NCBI RefSeq assembly: GCF_900109075.1
Contig: NZ_FNYS01000011.1
Span: 61,115 to 125,114 of the forward strand
DNA from: Myroides marinus
Lineage (GTDB): Bacteria; Bacteroidota; Bacteroidia; Flavobacteriales; Flavobacteriaceae
DNA length: 64,000 nt
Reading direction: 5' to 3'
Under the pieces are notes generated by a model that made no database searches, had not been told where the DNA came from, and saw nothing but the letters and a program-made list of their open reading frames with translations. Both the position numbers and the translations under genes were made by a program. Each line of letters opens with the position of its first letter. The stretch's first letter is position 1. Shown one piece after another: positions 1-9,353 of the stretch.

Positions 1-2985
1 AAGTACTGGACTATAGATGAAATAAATAACAATAATCTTCCTATAGACAAGTGGTATCTATTAAATAGAGGAATTTGGTTAGGAGTATCTTTATTGTTTT
101 TAGTGGGGCTTGCAAAGTTCTTTACATTTACACAGCAAGCATTTACTTTTAGTAGAAAGTCTAAGAAATCAGAACGCGTAACAAAGAATAATTTCGGTGG
201 AATAGAACGTATTGAATTACCTACTGTTAGCTATAACTTTTCATTAGGAACACAGTGGAGTAATATATTTAGTTTTGCTAAAGGAGAGATAAAATATCTA
301 GCTAAGAATAAAGTGTTTATGATCCTTGTGGGATTAGGTATTTTAATGATGTTGTTAGTTTCTTCTTCAGCAACTTCTTTATATGGAACCACAGTATATC
401 CAATAACTCGCTTAATGTTAGGAATACCAGGATCTACATTTCAGTTGGTTATCATCATCATTACTTTCTTAGGAGCTGGGTTATTAGTACATAGAGGAAA
501 GTTGTCAAGAATGGACTTATTAATAGATGCTACACCTACTCCTAATTATGTATTCTTCTTTTCTAAGTTTCTAAGTTTAATAGTAGTGCAGTTATTGTTA
601 TTGTTAGTGATAATGATAGGAGGGATTATTGTACAAATACACAATGGTTATTACAACTTTGAGATAGAACTTTATCTTAAGGAGCTAATAGGAATAAGTT
701 GGATATGGTATATTATCTGGGCAGGTTTAGCTATTGCGGTTCAAACTTATTTTAGAAATTATTTAGTAGGATTCTTTGCCTTATTTGTATTCTTCTTATT
801 TGGAGGACAATTGTCAAAGTTAGGTATAGAACAACGTATCTTCTTCTTTAATAAGTTGCCAGGAACACCATATTCTGACATGGATGGTTATGGTGCTGCA
901 TTGGGTAGATACTATGTGTTTGCTATTTATTGGATACTTTTTATTATTTCTATAAGTGGATTGACATTATTGTTCTGGAGAAGAGGGATAGTGAGTAGTA
1001 TCAAAGAGAGATTCTATTATGCTAAGCGCCGAGCTAAAAGTGTTATTGTAATTCCTACTATAGTGTCTGCATTAGCTTTCTTTGGCCTAGGAGGATATTT
1101 ATACTACGAGAATACAGTACTTAATGAGTTTGTATCTGAGAAAGATCAAGAGTTACAGGTAGTAGAGTACGAGAAGACTTATAAGAAGTATGAAAATATG
1201 CTTTTGCCACGAATTACAGATATTAAAGTTGATATGGATTTACATCCAGAGACTAGAGATTTTGTAGCTAAAGGGCAATTTATCTTAGAAAATAAGAATG
1301 AAGGAACTGTAGATAGTTTATATGTTAACTATATTACTGATTATGTAAATACAATAACTATTGCGGGAGCTAAAGAAGTATTAAATGATACTGTATTTGG
1401 TATCAAATTATATAAGTTAGATAAGCCCTTAGCTCATGGTGAGAAGATGACTTTCAAATTTGAGGTAAAGAATAGACCGAATACAGCCATTAGAAGTAAT
1501 TCACCAGTTATTGGTAATGGTACATTTATAAATAATAGCACATTCCCATCATTTGGTTACAATAGTAAAGGAGAGTTAACTGATGATGAAGTGCGTAAGA
1601 AATACGGGTTAGCTCCTAAAGAGCGCATGGCAGAGCAGACTGATAAGAAGGCACTGCAGAATACTTATATTAGTTCAGATGCTGATTGGGTAACATTTGA
1701 AACTACTGTAAGTACATCAGCAGATCAAATAGCGATAGCTCCTGGATACCTACAGAAAGAATGGACAGAAGGTAACAGACGTTATTTCCACTATAAGATG
1801 GATCAAAAAATGTTGAACTTTTATGCTTATAATTCTGCAAGGTATGAGGTGAAACGCGATAAGTGGAACGATATCAATATAGAAGTGTATTATCAAAAAG
1901 GGCATGAGTATAACGTAGATAGAATGATCAACGGAGTGAAGAAATCATTAGCATATTATGAGAAGTCATTCAGTCCTTATCAACATAAGCAGGTACGTAT
2001 TATTGAATTCCCTCAGGCAATGGGGGTATTCGCACAGTCATTTGCTAACACGATACCATTTTCAGAAGGTATAGGTTTTATTGCTAATGTTGATGATGAA
2101 GCCGATAATAAGGTAGATTATCCATTCGCAGTAACTTCACATGAAGTAGCGCACCAATGGTGGGCTCATCAAGTGATAGGAGCTAATGTCCAAGGTGCAA
2201 CGATGTTGTCTGAGAGCTTAGCTGAATATAGCTCTTTAAAAGTATTAGAAGCAGAATATGGAAAAGGACAGATGCGTAAGTTCTTAAAAGAAGCATTAGA
2301 TAGATACTTAGGAGGACGTAGTGGTGAGAGTAAAAAAGAAAAAGCATTGATGTATAATGAGAATCAACAGTATATTCATTATCAGAAAGGTTCTCTAGCA
2401 TTCTATGCACTGAGTGATTACTTAGGAGAGGACAAGCTTAATAGTGTTCTAAAAGAGTATATTAAAAAAGTAGCATTCCAAGAAGCTCCTTATACTACTG
2501 CAGCAGAGTTAGTAACTGATATTAAAGCGGCAACACCTGATTCATTGAAGTATATGGTTAAAGATATGTTTGAGACAATTACTTTATACGATAATTATAT
2601 TGATGAGGCTGAGGTTAAGAAGCTTGAGAATGGAAAGTATGAAGTGAAGATTAAAGCTATTGTTAGTAAGTATAGAGCAGGTGAAAAAGGTGAAAAGATA
2701 TATGCTGAAGGAAATAGTCAAAAACTAATGTATAAAACGGATAAAGGAGCAAGTATAGAATCTCTTCCTTTGGCAGATTATGTTGAAGTGGGTATTTTCA
2801 CTCAGGGTGATACAAAGGACAAGAAAGCAAAAGAAAAAGTACTGTATCTGAAGAAAGTTAAGGTTTCTAAGATAGCAAATGACTTTACTATTGTTGTAGA
2901 TGAGTTGCCTACTGAGGTTGGTATAGATCCTTATAATAAGTTGATTGATACTAGATCATATGATAACAGAAAAGATGTAAAATAA
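1..2985 (+). CDS. ABC-2 type permease fused to M1 family aminopeptidase (5' end outside window)
   Basis: The reading frame is open from base 1, so the gene starts upstream of the window; 994 residues are visible. The first third holds about seven hydrophobic segments resembling an ABC-2 permease, with the last one near nt 1045-1105. A long extracytoplasmic part follows, carrying the M1 metallopeptidase motif HEVAHQWW (nt 2140-2163) and the downstream zinc-ligand region SESLAEY (about nt 2209-2229). The family is known in Bacteroidota as a permease/M1 aminopeptidase fusion of roughly 1,200 residues; its substrate is unknown. The peptidase domain should sit in the periplasm, anchored by the permease part. 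An ABC ATPase partner would be expected upstream. A strong hairpin terminator follows the stop codon. The family call is secure; the transport role is inferred. Confidence 0.88.
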   Translation, partial: KYWTIDEINNNNLPIDKWYLLNRGIWLGVSLLFLVGLAKFFTFTQQAFTFSRKSKKSERVTKNNFGGIERIELPTVSYNFSLGTQWSNIFSFAKGEIKYLAKNKVFMILVGLGILMMLLVSSSATSLYGTTVYPITRLMLGIPGSTFQLVIIIITFLGAGLLVHRGKLSRMDLLIDATPTPNYVFFFSKFLSLIVVQLLLLLVIMIGGIIVQIHNGYYNFEIELYLKELIGISWIWYIIWAGLAIAVQTYFRNYLVGFFALFVFFLFGGQLSKLGIEQRIFFFNKLPGTPYSDMDGYGAALGRYYVFAIYWILFIISISGLTLLFWRRGIVSSIKERFYYAKRRAKSVIVIPTIVSALAFFGLGGYLYYENTVLNEFVSEKDQELQVVEYEKTYKKYENMLLPRITDIKVDMDLHPETRDFVAKGQFILENKNEGTVDSLYVNYITDYVNTITIAGAKEVLNDTVFGIKLYKLDKPLAHGEKMTFKFEVKNRPNTAIRSNSPVIGNGTFINNSTFPSFGYNSKGELTDDEVRKKYGLAPKERMAEQTDKKALQNTYISSDADWVTFETTVSTSADQIAIAPGYLQKEWTEGNRRYFHYKMDQKMLNFYAYNSARYEVKRDKWNDINIEVYYQKGHEYNVDRMINGVKKSLAYYEKSFSPYQHKQVRIIEFPQAMGVFAQSFANTIPFSEGIGFIANVDDEADNKVDYPFAVTSHEVAHQWWAHQVIGANVQGATMLSESLAEYSSLKVLEAEYGKGQMRKFLKEALDRYLGGRSGESKKEKALMYNENQQYIHYQKGSLAFYALSDYLGEDKLNSVLKEYIKKVAFQEAPYTTAAELVTDIKAATPDSLKYMVKDMFETITLYDNYIDEAEVKKLENGKYEVKIKAIVSKYRAGEKGEKIYAEGNSQKLMYKTDKGASIESLPLADYVEVGIFTQGDTKDKKAKEKVLYLKKVKVSKIANDFTIVVDELPTEVGIDPYNKLIDTRSYDNRKDVK

Positions 2986-2986
2986 T

Positions 2987-3016
2987 AAAAAAGAGGAACT
3001 TAGGTTCCTCTTTTTT
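2987..3016 (+). terminator. Rho-independent terminator of the permease/peptidase gene
   Basis: A 13-bp perfect stem (2987-2999 with 3004-3016) with a TTAG loop ends in a T-run. It lies two bases after the stop codon. The A-run on the 5' side makes it potentially bidirectional. Confidence 0.9.
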
Positions 3017-3064
3017 ATACACATAACTTATGATTAGTAAGAAGTAGTATTGAATATATTGCAT

Positions 3065-3102
3065 AAAAAAAAGAGACTGTACTGAGTACAATCTCTTTTT
3101 TT
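3065..3102 (-). terminator. Terminator after rplS
   Basis: On the minus strand an imperfect hairpin (GAGA plus TGTAC arms, 3-nt loop) ends in eight Ts, 20 bases after the rplS stop codon. Confidence 0.8.
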
Positions 3103-3121
3103 ATAACTCTTAGAAAGTTGA

Positions 3122-3472
3122 TTATCTTCTTCTTTCTTTGATTTTTGCTTTTTTACCAGTAAGCTCTCTGAAGTAGAAGATACGTGCTCTACGTACTTTA
3201 CCTCTTTGGTTAAGCTCGATTTTTTCTAAAGCTGGCATGTTGATTGGGAAGATACGCTCTACACCAACGTTACCTGACATTTTACGGATAGTGAAAGTTT
3301 CAGTAGCTCCGTGTCCTCTTCTTTGGATAACTACTCCTTTAAAGAACTGAGTTCTTTTTTTGTCACCCTCTTTAATTTCGTAGTAAACTGTGATAGTATC
3401 TCCTGCGCTGAATTGAGGAAAATCTTTTTTTGTAACTAATTCGTCTTGAACGAATTTCATTAAATCTGCCAT
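3122..3472 (-). CDS. rplS: 50S ribosomal protein bL19
   Basis: A 116-residue protein of the normal bL19 length. It has the family pattern of an SH3-like barrel (GDTITVYYEIKEGDKKRTQ), the segment GVVIQRRG and the basic tail GKKAKIKERRR. bL19 sits at the 30S-50S interface of the ribosome. It lies downstream of trmD, as in the rpsP-rimM-trmD-rplS order of many bacteria, but a 183-base gap with its own promoter separates the two. Confidence 0.97.
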   Translation of the reverse strand: MADLMKFVQDELVTKKDFPQFSAGDTITVYYEIKEGDKKRTQFFKGVVIQRRGHGATETFTIRKMSGNVGVERIFPINMPALEKIELNQRGKVRRARIFYFRELTGKKAKIKERRR

Positions 3473-3552
3473 TGTAATAATGTATATAGTTATTGTTCAG
3501 AGCAACATGCACGGACCTCGCCAGAGGTTGATCCAAATCGAGTGCAAATATA
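3473..3552 (-). promoter_or_regulatory. rplS promoter and structured 5' leader
   Basis: On the minus strand, TATATTTG (3552-3545) matches the Bacteroidota -7 box. The roughly 65-nt leader after it contains a compact hairpin, ACCTC-TGGC-GAGGT (3515-3528), and is richer in GC than its surroundings. Ribosomal-protein leaders are often autoregulatory. That this one is, is an inference from position and structure. Confidence 0.5.
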
Positions 3553-3655
3553 AAAAATAAAAACAGAATAATAATCAATTATTTTAGATAAATAACTGAC
3601 TGTTATTCTGTTTGTTATTGTGAGATATATCTTTTATAAAAGAATATAGTATAAT

Positions 3656-4339
3656 TTAATCTTCTCGTTCTAGTAGATCAGGTCTTCTAGTCTTAGTGTG
3701 TTCATATGCCATATCTTCTCTCCATTTGTCTATCATAGCGAAGTTACCACTAAGTAGTACATCAGGTACTTTCCATCCTTTGTATTCAGCTGGTCTAGTA
3801 TAGATAGGTGGAGCTAATAGGTTGTCTTGGAAGCTATCAGTTAGTGCTGAAGTTTCGTTAGATAATACACCTGGTATAAGACGGATGATAGCATCACATA
3901 AGATAGCAGCTCCTAGTTCTCCTCCAGATAATACATAATCTCCGATAGAAATCTCTTTAGTGATAAAGTGATCACGTACACGCTGATCTACTCCTTTATA
4001 ATGACCACATAGAATGATAATGTTCTTAAGCATTGACATTCCATTAGCCATCTGTTGGTTTAGGGTTTCTCCATCAGGAGTCATATAGATTACTTCGTCA
4101 TATTCTCTTTCTGCTTTTAGAGCAGAGATACATTTGTCTATCGGTTCTACACTCATCACCATACCTGCACCACCACCGAACTGGTAATCATCTACATTCT
4201 TATGCTTATTAGTACTATAGTCACGTAAATTGTGAAAGTGTACTTCTACTAATCCCTTTTCTATAGCTCTTTTTAAAATAGAAGCTTGAAAAGGACTCTC
4301 TATTAATTCTGGTAAAACGGAAATAATGTCTATGCGCAT
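3656..4339 (-). CDS. trmD: tRNA (guanine37-N1)-methyltransferase TrmD
   Basis: TrmD uses S-adenosylmethionine to make m1G37 next to the anticodon, which prevents +1 frameshifting. The 227 residues include the SPOUT trefoil-knot signature [18 protein letters not shown], the N-terminal [17 protein letters not shown], and [11 protein letters not shown] in the cofactor region. Length and motifs are normal. It is the upstream neighbour of rplS on the same strand. Confidence 0.97.
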   Translation of the reverse strand: MRIDIISVLPELIESPFQASILKRAIEKGLVEVHFHNLRDYSTNKHKNVDDYQFGGGAGMVMSVEPIDKCISALKAEREYDEVIYMTPDGETLNQQMANGMSMLKNIIILCGHYKGVDQRVRDHFITKEISIGDYVLSGGELGAAILCDAIIRLIPGVLSNETSALTDSFQDNLLAPPIYTRPAEYKGWKVPDVLLSGNFAMIDKWREDMAYEHTKTRRPDLLERED

Positions 4340-4397
4340 AATTACTTTTGATATTTCGACAAATGTACAACTGTATTCTGTATCTTACAAAAATGTA

Positions 4398-4730
4398 TTA
4401 GTGTGCTTGGCTTTTTGAAAACAGTTGTATTACTAATACACCGATAATGATTAGTGATATTCCTATCAATGCAGGAGTATCTAGTTTTTGTTTATATAAG
4501 AAATAAGCAGCTACTGTTACTAATACAATACCGATACCTGACCACAAGGCGTAAGCAATACCAATAGGTATGGTACGAAGCGTTAAACTCAATAGGTAAA
4601 ATGCTCCTGCATATCCTATTAAGGTTACTGCTGTAGGAATAGGTTTAGTAAAACCTTCGCTAGCCTTAAGCATTGTAGTAGCAATAGTTTCTAGTAGTAT
4701 AGCGAAAAGTAAGAATACGATGTTCTTCAT
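4398..4730 (-). CDS. Small multidrug resistance (SMR) efflux protein, EmrE/Qac-like
   Basis: A 110-residue, four-helix inner-membrane protein. Helix 1 carries the conserved glutamate in LLETIATTMLKASEGF, which couples proton and drug exchange in this family. Helix 3 has YALWSGIGIV with the conserved Trp. SMR proteins work as antiparallel dimers that export cationic compounds. The sequence looks closer to the EmrE/Qac type than to the guanidinium (Gdx) type, and I see no guanidine riboswitch upstream. Substrate unknown. Confidence 0.9.
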   Translation of the reverse strand: MKNIVFLLFAILLETIATTMLKASEGFTKPIPTAVTLIGYAGAFYLLSLTLRTIPIGIAYALWSGIGIVLVTVAAYFLYKQKLDTPALIGISLIIIGVLVIQLFSKSQAH

Positions 4731-5110
4731 ATTTTTTTAGCAAAAATAGTTTTTTATTATTTTAAAGAGAATGCTGAAGTAACAAAAATAGTGTTCTTTT
4801 ATATGCTAAACCCAACTCTCTTTATTACAATGTTAGTTGACGTGTTGCTCGATTTTGTATCAGTGCTTATTGTCTCAGCTGTAGGTCCGTAGTGAGTCAT
4901 TATATATCAAAGTAAGAAGGCTCAGCTATCTTTCTGAATGAGTAATGGATATAATATTATATGTGGTTAATTTTAAATAGGTTACCTTTTTTTGAAAGAA
5001 ATGTGAATAAGATTTAAGTATACAAAGTAATAATATTGTAAAACTTCTAATTTTACTGTACTAATTATAATTTCTTACGCTAGCTTAAGATTTCTGTTTT
5101 TGAATTACCC
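4731..5110. other. Intergenic region between divergent SMR and MFS genes
   Basis: About 380 bases without a credible gene. The middle (4800-4930) is less AT-rich than the flanks and includes the palindrome CAGCTG and near-repeats CTCAGCTGTAG and CTCAGCTATC. I could not match it to any known RNA class. Confidence 0.4.
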
Positions 5111-5118
5111 TAAATTTG
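5111..5118 (+). promoter_or_regulatory. -7 box of the MFS gene
   Basis: TAAATTTG matches the TAnnTTTG box and ends only five bases before the ATG at 5124. If it is used, the transcript would be nearly leaderless. Confidence 0.5.
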
Positions 5119-5123
5119 CACCT

Positions 5124-6281
5124 ATGAGTTTATCAAAATCAAATGTCTTATTTATGGCCGCGGTTACAGGGTTAATCGTTGCTAATTTATATTATTGTCA
5201 ACCGCTAATTCCGATGATAGCAGAGGAATTCGGGGTTTCAGAGGCCTCTGCAGGTACTCTGACTTATCTTACACAGGCTGGTTATGCAGTAGGAATGTTC
5301 TTGATGATTCCTTTAGGGGATATGTTAGAGCGCAAGAAACAAATTATCATAACTACCATATTCGCTACTATTTCATTATCCTTGATGGCGGTAGTACATA
5401 ATTTCTTTGTGTTACAAATTATCAGTTTCATATTAGGAGCTACATCTATTGTTCCTCAGTTAGTATTGCCATTAGCGGCTAGTTTATCGTCAGATGAGCA
5501 GCGTGGTAAGGTGATAGGTACAGTTGTGAGTGGACTTCTGATAGGTATTTTATTTTCTAGAACACTTAGTGGATTCGTAGGAGTGTGGCTAGGCTGGAGA
5601 GGAATGTTCTGGATAGCAACTGCGATAAGTGTAATATTAGTTATCATGATACAGTTGAGATTACCTTATAATAAACCTAACTTTAATGGTAAGGTGATAG
5701 ATCTGTATAAATCATTGTTTATTCTGATCAAAGAACAACCTGTATTAAGAGAATCAACTGGTATTACAGCATTAGCTTTTGCTCAGTTCGGAGCGTTCTG
5801 GACTACGATGGTACTGTTACTACACAATGAACCGTTTGGGTATGACTCAGCATTAATAGGTTCTTTTGGCTTGATAGGTGCATGTGGAGCATTCGCAGCT
5901 CCCTTAGTAGGTAAAGTAGGTGGATCAGGAGGAGCTCGCAAGTTAATTCTTTATGGCATAGTACTGACATTCTTAAGTTTTGCTGTTTTTTACTTTTCTA
6001 GTGTGTCAGTAGTAGGATTGATAATAGGTATTGTATTGATAGACTTAGGTTTGCAGATTATACATGTATCTAATCAAACTCGAATTTATTCACTTTTACC
6101 AGAGGCACGTAACAGATTAAATACTGTCTATATGTCATTTAGTTTCCTTGGAACAGCTTTTGGCTCGGCTTTTGGATTATATTTGTGGAAGTTTTTTGGA
6201 TGGAGTGGAGTTTGTATTGGAGGGATGTGTTTAGCACTACTTTCTTTTATAGTATATCTCACTGCTAAGAAGAATATATAA
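5124..6281 (+). CDS. MFS transporter
   Basis: A twelve-helix major facilitator. I place the start at ATG 5124 (protein MSLSKSNVLFMAAV, 385 residues) rather than the upstream in-frame TTG at 5100, because that TTG lies 5' of a good -7 box. The loop between helices 2 and 3 has GDMLERKKQ, a form of the MFS signature GxxxDRxGRR. The sequence resembles the AraJ-like sugar/drug exporter group, but the substrate cannot be read from it. It is probably an inner-membrane secondary transporter. It stands alone, with the PPIase gene 61 bases downstream. Confidence 0.85.
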   Translation: MSLSKSNVLFMAAVTGLIVANLYYCQPLIPMIAEEFGVSEASAGTLTYLTQAGYAVGMFLMIPLGDMLERKKQIIITTIFATISLSLMAVVHNFFVLQIISFILGATSIVPQLVLPLAASLSSDEQRGKVIGTVVSGLLIGILFSRTLSGFVGVWLGWRGMFWIATAISVILVIMIQLRLPYNKPNFNGKVIDLYKSLFILIKEQPVLRESTGITALAFAQFGAFWTTMVLLLHNEPFGYDSALIGSFGLIGACGAFAAPLVGKVGGSGGARKLILYGIVLTFLSFAVFYFSSVSVVGLIIGIVLIDLGLQIIHVSNQTRIYSLLPEARNRLNTVYMSFSFLGTAFGSAFGLYLWKFFGWSGVCIGGMCLALLSFIVYLTAKKNI

Positions 6282-6342
6282 ATGTATAATTAGCCAAATT
6301 AGGCTAAGTGAAGTTATTCAAAAACGATAAAATAATAGAACA

Positions 6343-7275
6343 ATGGAAAACGGTATTTACGCTAAGTTCAACACATCAAAAGGAGCTATATTAGTAAAGC
6401 TTACAGAAGAGTTAACTCCTGGTACAGTAGGTAACTTCGTAGCTTTAGCAGAAGGAAATCTTGAAAACACAGCACGTCCACAAGGGAAACCTTACTATGA
6501 TGGTCTTAAATTTCACAGAGTTATCCCTGACTTTATGATCCAAGGAGGTTGTCCATTAGGTCAAGGTTCTGGTGGTCCAGGTTATAAATTTGATGATGAG
6601 TTTCACCCAGCGTTAAGACATGATGGTCCTGGAGTATTATCTATGGCTAATGCAGGTCCTGGTACTAATGGATCTCAATTCTTTATCACTCACGTAGCTA
6701 CTCCTTGGTTAGACGGTAAACATACTGTTTTCGGAAAAGTTATCGAGGGACAAGATATCGTTGATGCTGTAGCACAAGGAGATATTTTAGAGTCAGTAGA
6801 AATCGTAAGAGTAGGTGAGGCTGCTGAGAAATGGAATGCTATCGAGGCTTTCAGAACTTTCGAAGGAGCAAGAGAAAAAAGAGAAGCTGAAGCTAAGAAA
6901 GCTGCTTTAGTTGAGGTAGAGAAATTAGCTGCTGGTTTTGAAGAAACTCCAAGTGGATTACGTTACCAAATGATCGTTAACGGTACTGGTAAACAAGCTG
7001 AAAAAGGTAAGACAGTTTCTGTACACTATAAAGGATCTTTAGCTAACGGACAAGAGTTCGATAGCTCATACAAAAGAAAAAAACCTATCGAATTCCCATT
7101 AGGACAAGGATATGTAATCGAAGGATGGGATGAAGGTATCGCATTATTAAAAGTAGGAGACAAAGCTAGATTTGTTATTCCTTCTTACTTAGGTTACGGA
7201 GAAGCTGGTGCAGGTGGAGTTATTCCTCCTAACGCTGTATTAGTTTTTGACGTAGAGTTAATGGACGTAAAATAA
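6343..7275 (+). CDS. Bifunctional peptidyl-prolyl isomerase: cyclophilin plus FKBP domain
   Basis: A 310-residue fusion of two unrelated prolyl isomerase folds. Residues about 1-165 are a cyclophilin, with [13 protein letters not shown] and [14 protein letters not shown], the typical catalytic Arg and core motifs. Residues about 200-310 are an FKBP domain, with [27 protein letters not shown] and [16 protein letters not shown]. The linker is rich in Ala, Glu and Lys and probably helical. No signal peptide is visible, so a cytosolic folding helper is likely. The domain calls are clear; client proteins are unknown. A terminator follows directly. Confidence 0.95.
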   Translation: MENGIYAKFNTSKGAILVKLTEELTPGTVGNFVALAEGNLENTARPQGKPYYDGLKFHRVIPDFMIQGGCPLGQGSGGPGYKFDDEFHPALRHDGPGVLSMANAGPGTNGSQFFITHVATPWLDGKHTVFGKVIEGQDIVDAVAQGDILESVEIVRVGEAAEKWNAIEAFRTFEGAREKREAEAKKAALVEVEKLAAGFEETPSGLRYQMIVNGTGKQAEKGKTVSVHYKGSLANGQEFDSSYKRKKPIEFPLGQGYVIEGWDEGIALLKVGDKARFVIPSYLGYGEAGAGGVIPPNAVLVFDVELMDVK

Positions 7276-7285
7276 TAATAGAATG

Positions 7286-7312
7286 AAACTCTCAGTTATC
7301 CGCTGAGAGTTT
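7286..7312 (+). terminator. Terminator of the PPIase gene
   Basis: A 10-bp stem (7286-7295 with 7303-7312) with a 7-base loop runs into a T-run. Confidence 0.9.
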
Positions 7313-7336
7313 TTTTGTTTAAATTATTACATTTTT

Positions 7337-8275
7337 ATGAAAGAAGATTTCTTAGCTTGTTTAGAACGTATTAGACCGTATGCTCGTTATACTCCTATAA
7401 TGGAGTCTGGTCAGATAGAAAACTTTTTAGGTAACGACTTATATTTTAAGTGTGAGAATTTTCAACGTGCTGGTGCCTTTAAGATGAGAGGTGCTGCCAA
7501 CGCTATTCTACAATTAAGTGATGAGCAGAGAGAAAAAGGCGTTATTACACATTCGTCAGGTAATTTTGCTCAGGCATTAGCTTTGGCAGCTAAATACTTA
7601 TCAGTGAAGTGTTATATAGTAATGCCTAATGATGCTCCTGCTGTAAAGCGTAATGCTGTAAAAGCTTATGGCGGTGAAATTATTGAATGTGTGGCTTCTC
7701 TGGAATCTAGAGAGCGTGTATGCAAACAAATAATTGACGAAACAGGGGCTACCTTTATCCATCCATCTAATAATATAGATGTCATTATGGGACAGGGAAC
7801 TGCTGCTATGGAATTATTAGAAGCATATCCAGATTTAGATGTTCTTATTACACCAGTAGGTGGAGGTGGACTTATTGCAGGTACTGCATTAGCTGCTAAG
7901 GCTTTTGGTAAAGAGACAATTCAGGTGATAGGAGGGGAACCTTTAGAAGCCGATGATGCTTATCGTTCATTACTTAGTGGAGCGATCGAATGTAATGAGA
8001 CTACTGATACTATAGCAGATGGTCTTAGAACACAATTAGGAGATATTACTTTCCCTATTATTAAAGATAATGTTGCTAAGATTATTAGAGTTCGTGAGAA
8101 TGAGATAGTAAGTTCAATGCGCTTGATATGGGAACGTATGAAGATAGTAGTAGAGCCTAGTAGTGCTGTAGCATTAGCTGTTTTGATTAAAGAAAGACCT
8201 TCTTTTGAAGGAAAGAAAGTAGGAATTATATTATCAGGAGGAAATGTAGATTTAAACAATCTCCCTTTTGAATAA
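7337..8275 (+). CDS. PLP-dependent threonine/serine dehydratase or serine racemase-like enzyme
   Basis: A 312-residue fold-type II PLP enzyme. Lys49 in FQRAGAFKMRGAAN is the cofactor lysine. SSGNFAQALALAA and the phosphate-binding loop PVGGGGLIAG (about residue 175) are characteristic. The family deaminates L-threonine or L-serine to 2-oxoacids, or racemises serine. There is no C-terminal ACT-like regulatory domain, as expected for the short catabolic or racemase forms. Sequence alone does not decide between dehydratase and racemase. Confidence 0.88.
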   Translation: MKEDFLACLERIRPYARYTPIMESGQIENFLGNDLYFKCENFQRAGAFKMRGAANAILQLSDEQREKGVITHSSGNFAQALALAAKYLSVKCYIVMPNDAPAVKRNAVKAYGGEIIECVASLESRERVCKQIIDETGATFIHPSNNIDVIMGQGTAAMELLEAYPDLDVLITPVGGGGLIAGTALAAKAFGKETIQVIGGEPLEADDAYRSLLSGAIECNETTDTIADGLRTQLGDITFPIIKDNVAKIIRVRENEIVSSMRLIWERMKIVVEPSSAVALAVLIKERPSFEGKKVGIILSGGNVDLNNLPFE

Positions 8276-8290
8276 TAGTGATATAAAAGT

Positions 8291-8319
8291 AAAGGGTGTC
8301 AATACTATTGACACCCTTT
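8291..8319. terminator. Bidirectional terminator between convergent genes
   Basis: A 13-bp perfect stem (8291-8303 with 8307-8319) with a 3-base loop, flanked by A and T runs, serves the dehydratase gene (+) and the EamA gene (-). Confidence 0.9.
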
Positions 8320-8321
8320 TT

Positions 8322-9227
8322 TTATGCTTGTTTCTTTTTGAGTTTTGGTATTTTAATGTCTTTACGACCAAAGTAAAGTCCTGCAACTATCAATATACCT
8401 CCTACTATCTGTAATACTCCTAATACTTCATCATCAAATAATCCCCAACAAAATGCTACTAAAGGCATAAGTAGAGAAACAGATGAGGCAAAGCTCGCAT
8501 TAGTTTCGTGTATTAATTTATAGTAATAAATATTCGCTAGAGCACTGCCGAATAGAGCAAGTAAAAATACAAAGCCAAGGCCTTTTAATGCTTCTGGATG
8601 TTCTCCTATAGTCTGAAAGAAACCCGAAGATATTAGAACAATTAATGCAGGTATTAGTAATACTAATTCGATAAATGCAGTCCAGACTAGAGGAGGAATA
8701 TTACCCATATATTTTTGAGTTAATAATCCGCTATAGGCATACATCAGGGATGCTATTACTAATAGTAAATGATAAAACCAATCATCAGAAACCATACCTG
8801 TAGAATCTGGAGATTGTAGTAACAAGATTACACCTATAAAGGAAAGTATAACTCCTAGTATTTCTCCTAGATGTGTTTTGTACTTAAAGAAAAGTACACC
8901 TAGTACAATTACGAATATAGACATCAGAGCATTTAGTATTCCTGCAATAGAACTATCTAAATGTACCTCTGCTATTGGAAATAAAAACATTGGTATAAAG
9001 CTCCCTACTACAGCAGTTAAGAATAGCCAATGAAAAGTTTTCTTAGGTAGCTTACTGATGTGTTTTAATGAAATAGGTAGTAGGAATAATCCTGCGAAAG
9101 TAATTCTAAGCGCACCTACTTGTATAGGAGTGAAGTACTCTAATCCTCGCTTAATAAGAATAAAGGAAGATCCCCAGATTAGGGAAAGAACTATAAGTGT
9201 TATCCAGTGTTTTGGTTTAAGTTTCAA
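8322..9227 (-). CDS. EamA/DMT family transporter
   Basis: A 301-residue protein with about ten hydrophobic helices in two EamA repeats. The N-terminal segment SLIWGSSFILIKRGLEYF is typical of the drug/metabolite transporter superfamily, and the C-terminus is short and basic. Members export amino acids, nucleotides or other metabolites; the substrate here is unknown. Confidence 0.9.
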   Translation of the reverse strand: MKLKPKHWITLIVLSLIWGSSFILIKRGLEYFTPIQVGALRITFAGLFLLPISLKHISKLPKKTFHWLFLTAVVGSFIPMFLFPIAEVHLDSSIAGILNALMSIFVIVLGVLFFKYKTHLGEILGVILSFIGVILLLQSPDSTGMVSDDWFYHLLLVIASLMYAYSGLLTQKYMGNIPPLVWTAFIELVLLIPALIVLISSGFFQTIGEHPEALKGLGFVFLLALFGSALANIYYYKLIHETNASFASSVSLLMPLVAFCWGLFDDEVLGVLQIVGGILIVAGLYFGRKDIKIPKLKKKQA

Positions 9228-9250
9228 TGTAGTAGTAATTATGGTGTTTT

Positions 9251-9294
9251 AATCTAGATTACACTAATGCGGAATCTTGATTTATTGGGCTAAT
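9251..9294 (+). repeat. Short head-to-tail copy of a dispersed intergenic repeat
   Basis: CTAATGCGGAATCTTGATTT (9264-9283) is followed by TTGGGCTAAT (9285-9294) and preceded by AATCTAGATTA. These are permuted pieces of the same unit that forms the ends of the element at 23739-23899 and the arms at 61750-61810. Confidence 0.6.
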
Positions 9295-9296
9295 AT

Positions 9297-9328
9297 AAAA
9301 AAAGACCACAAGGTTATTGTGGTCTTTT
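9297..9328 (-). terminator. Terminator of the glutamate-synthase-like gene
   Basis: A 12-bp stem (9300-9311 with 9317-9328) with a 5-base loop is followed by seven Ts on the minus strand. Confidence 0.88.
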
Positions 9329-9353
9329 ATATAAATGAAGCTTATTAAGCTTA

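Noticed and set aside
4731..4930. Guanidine riboswitch upstream of the SMR gene
   Set aside because: SMR genes are often under such control, but none of the conserved guanidine-aptamer segments is present on either strand.
5100..5123. Upstream TTG start for the MFS gene
   Set aside because: It lies before the -7 box, so a transcript from that promoter could not contain it.
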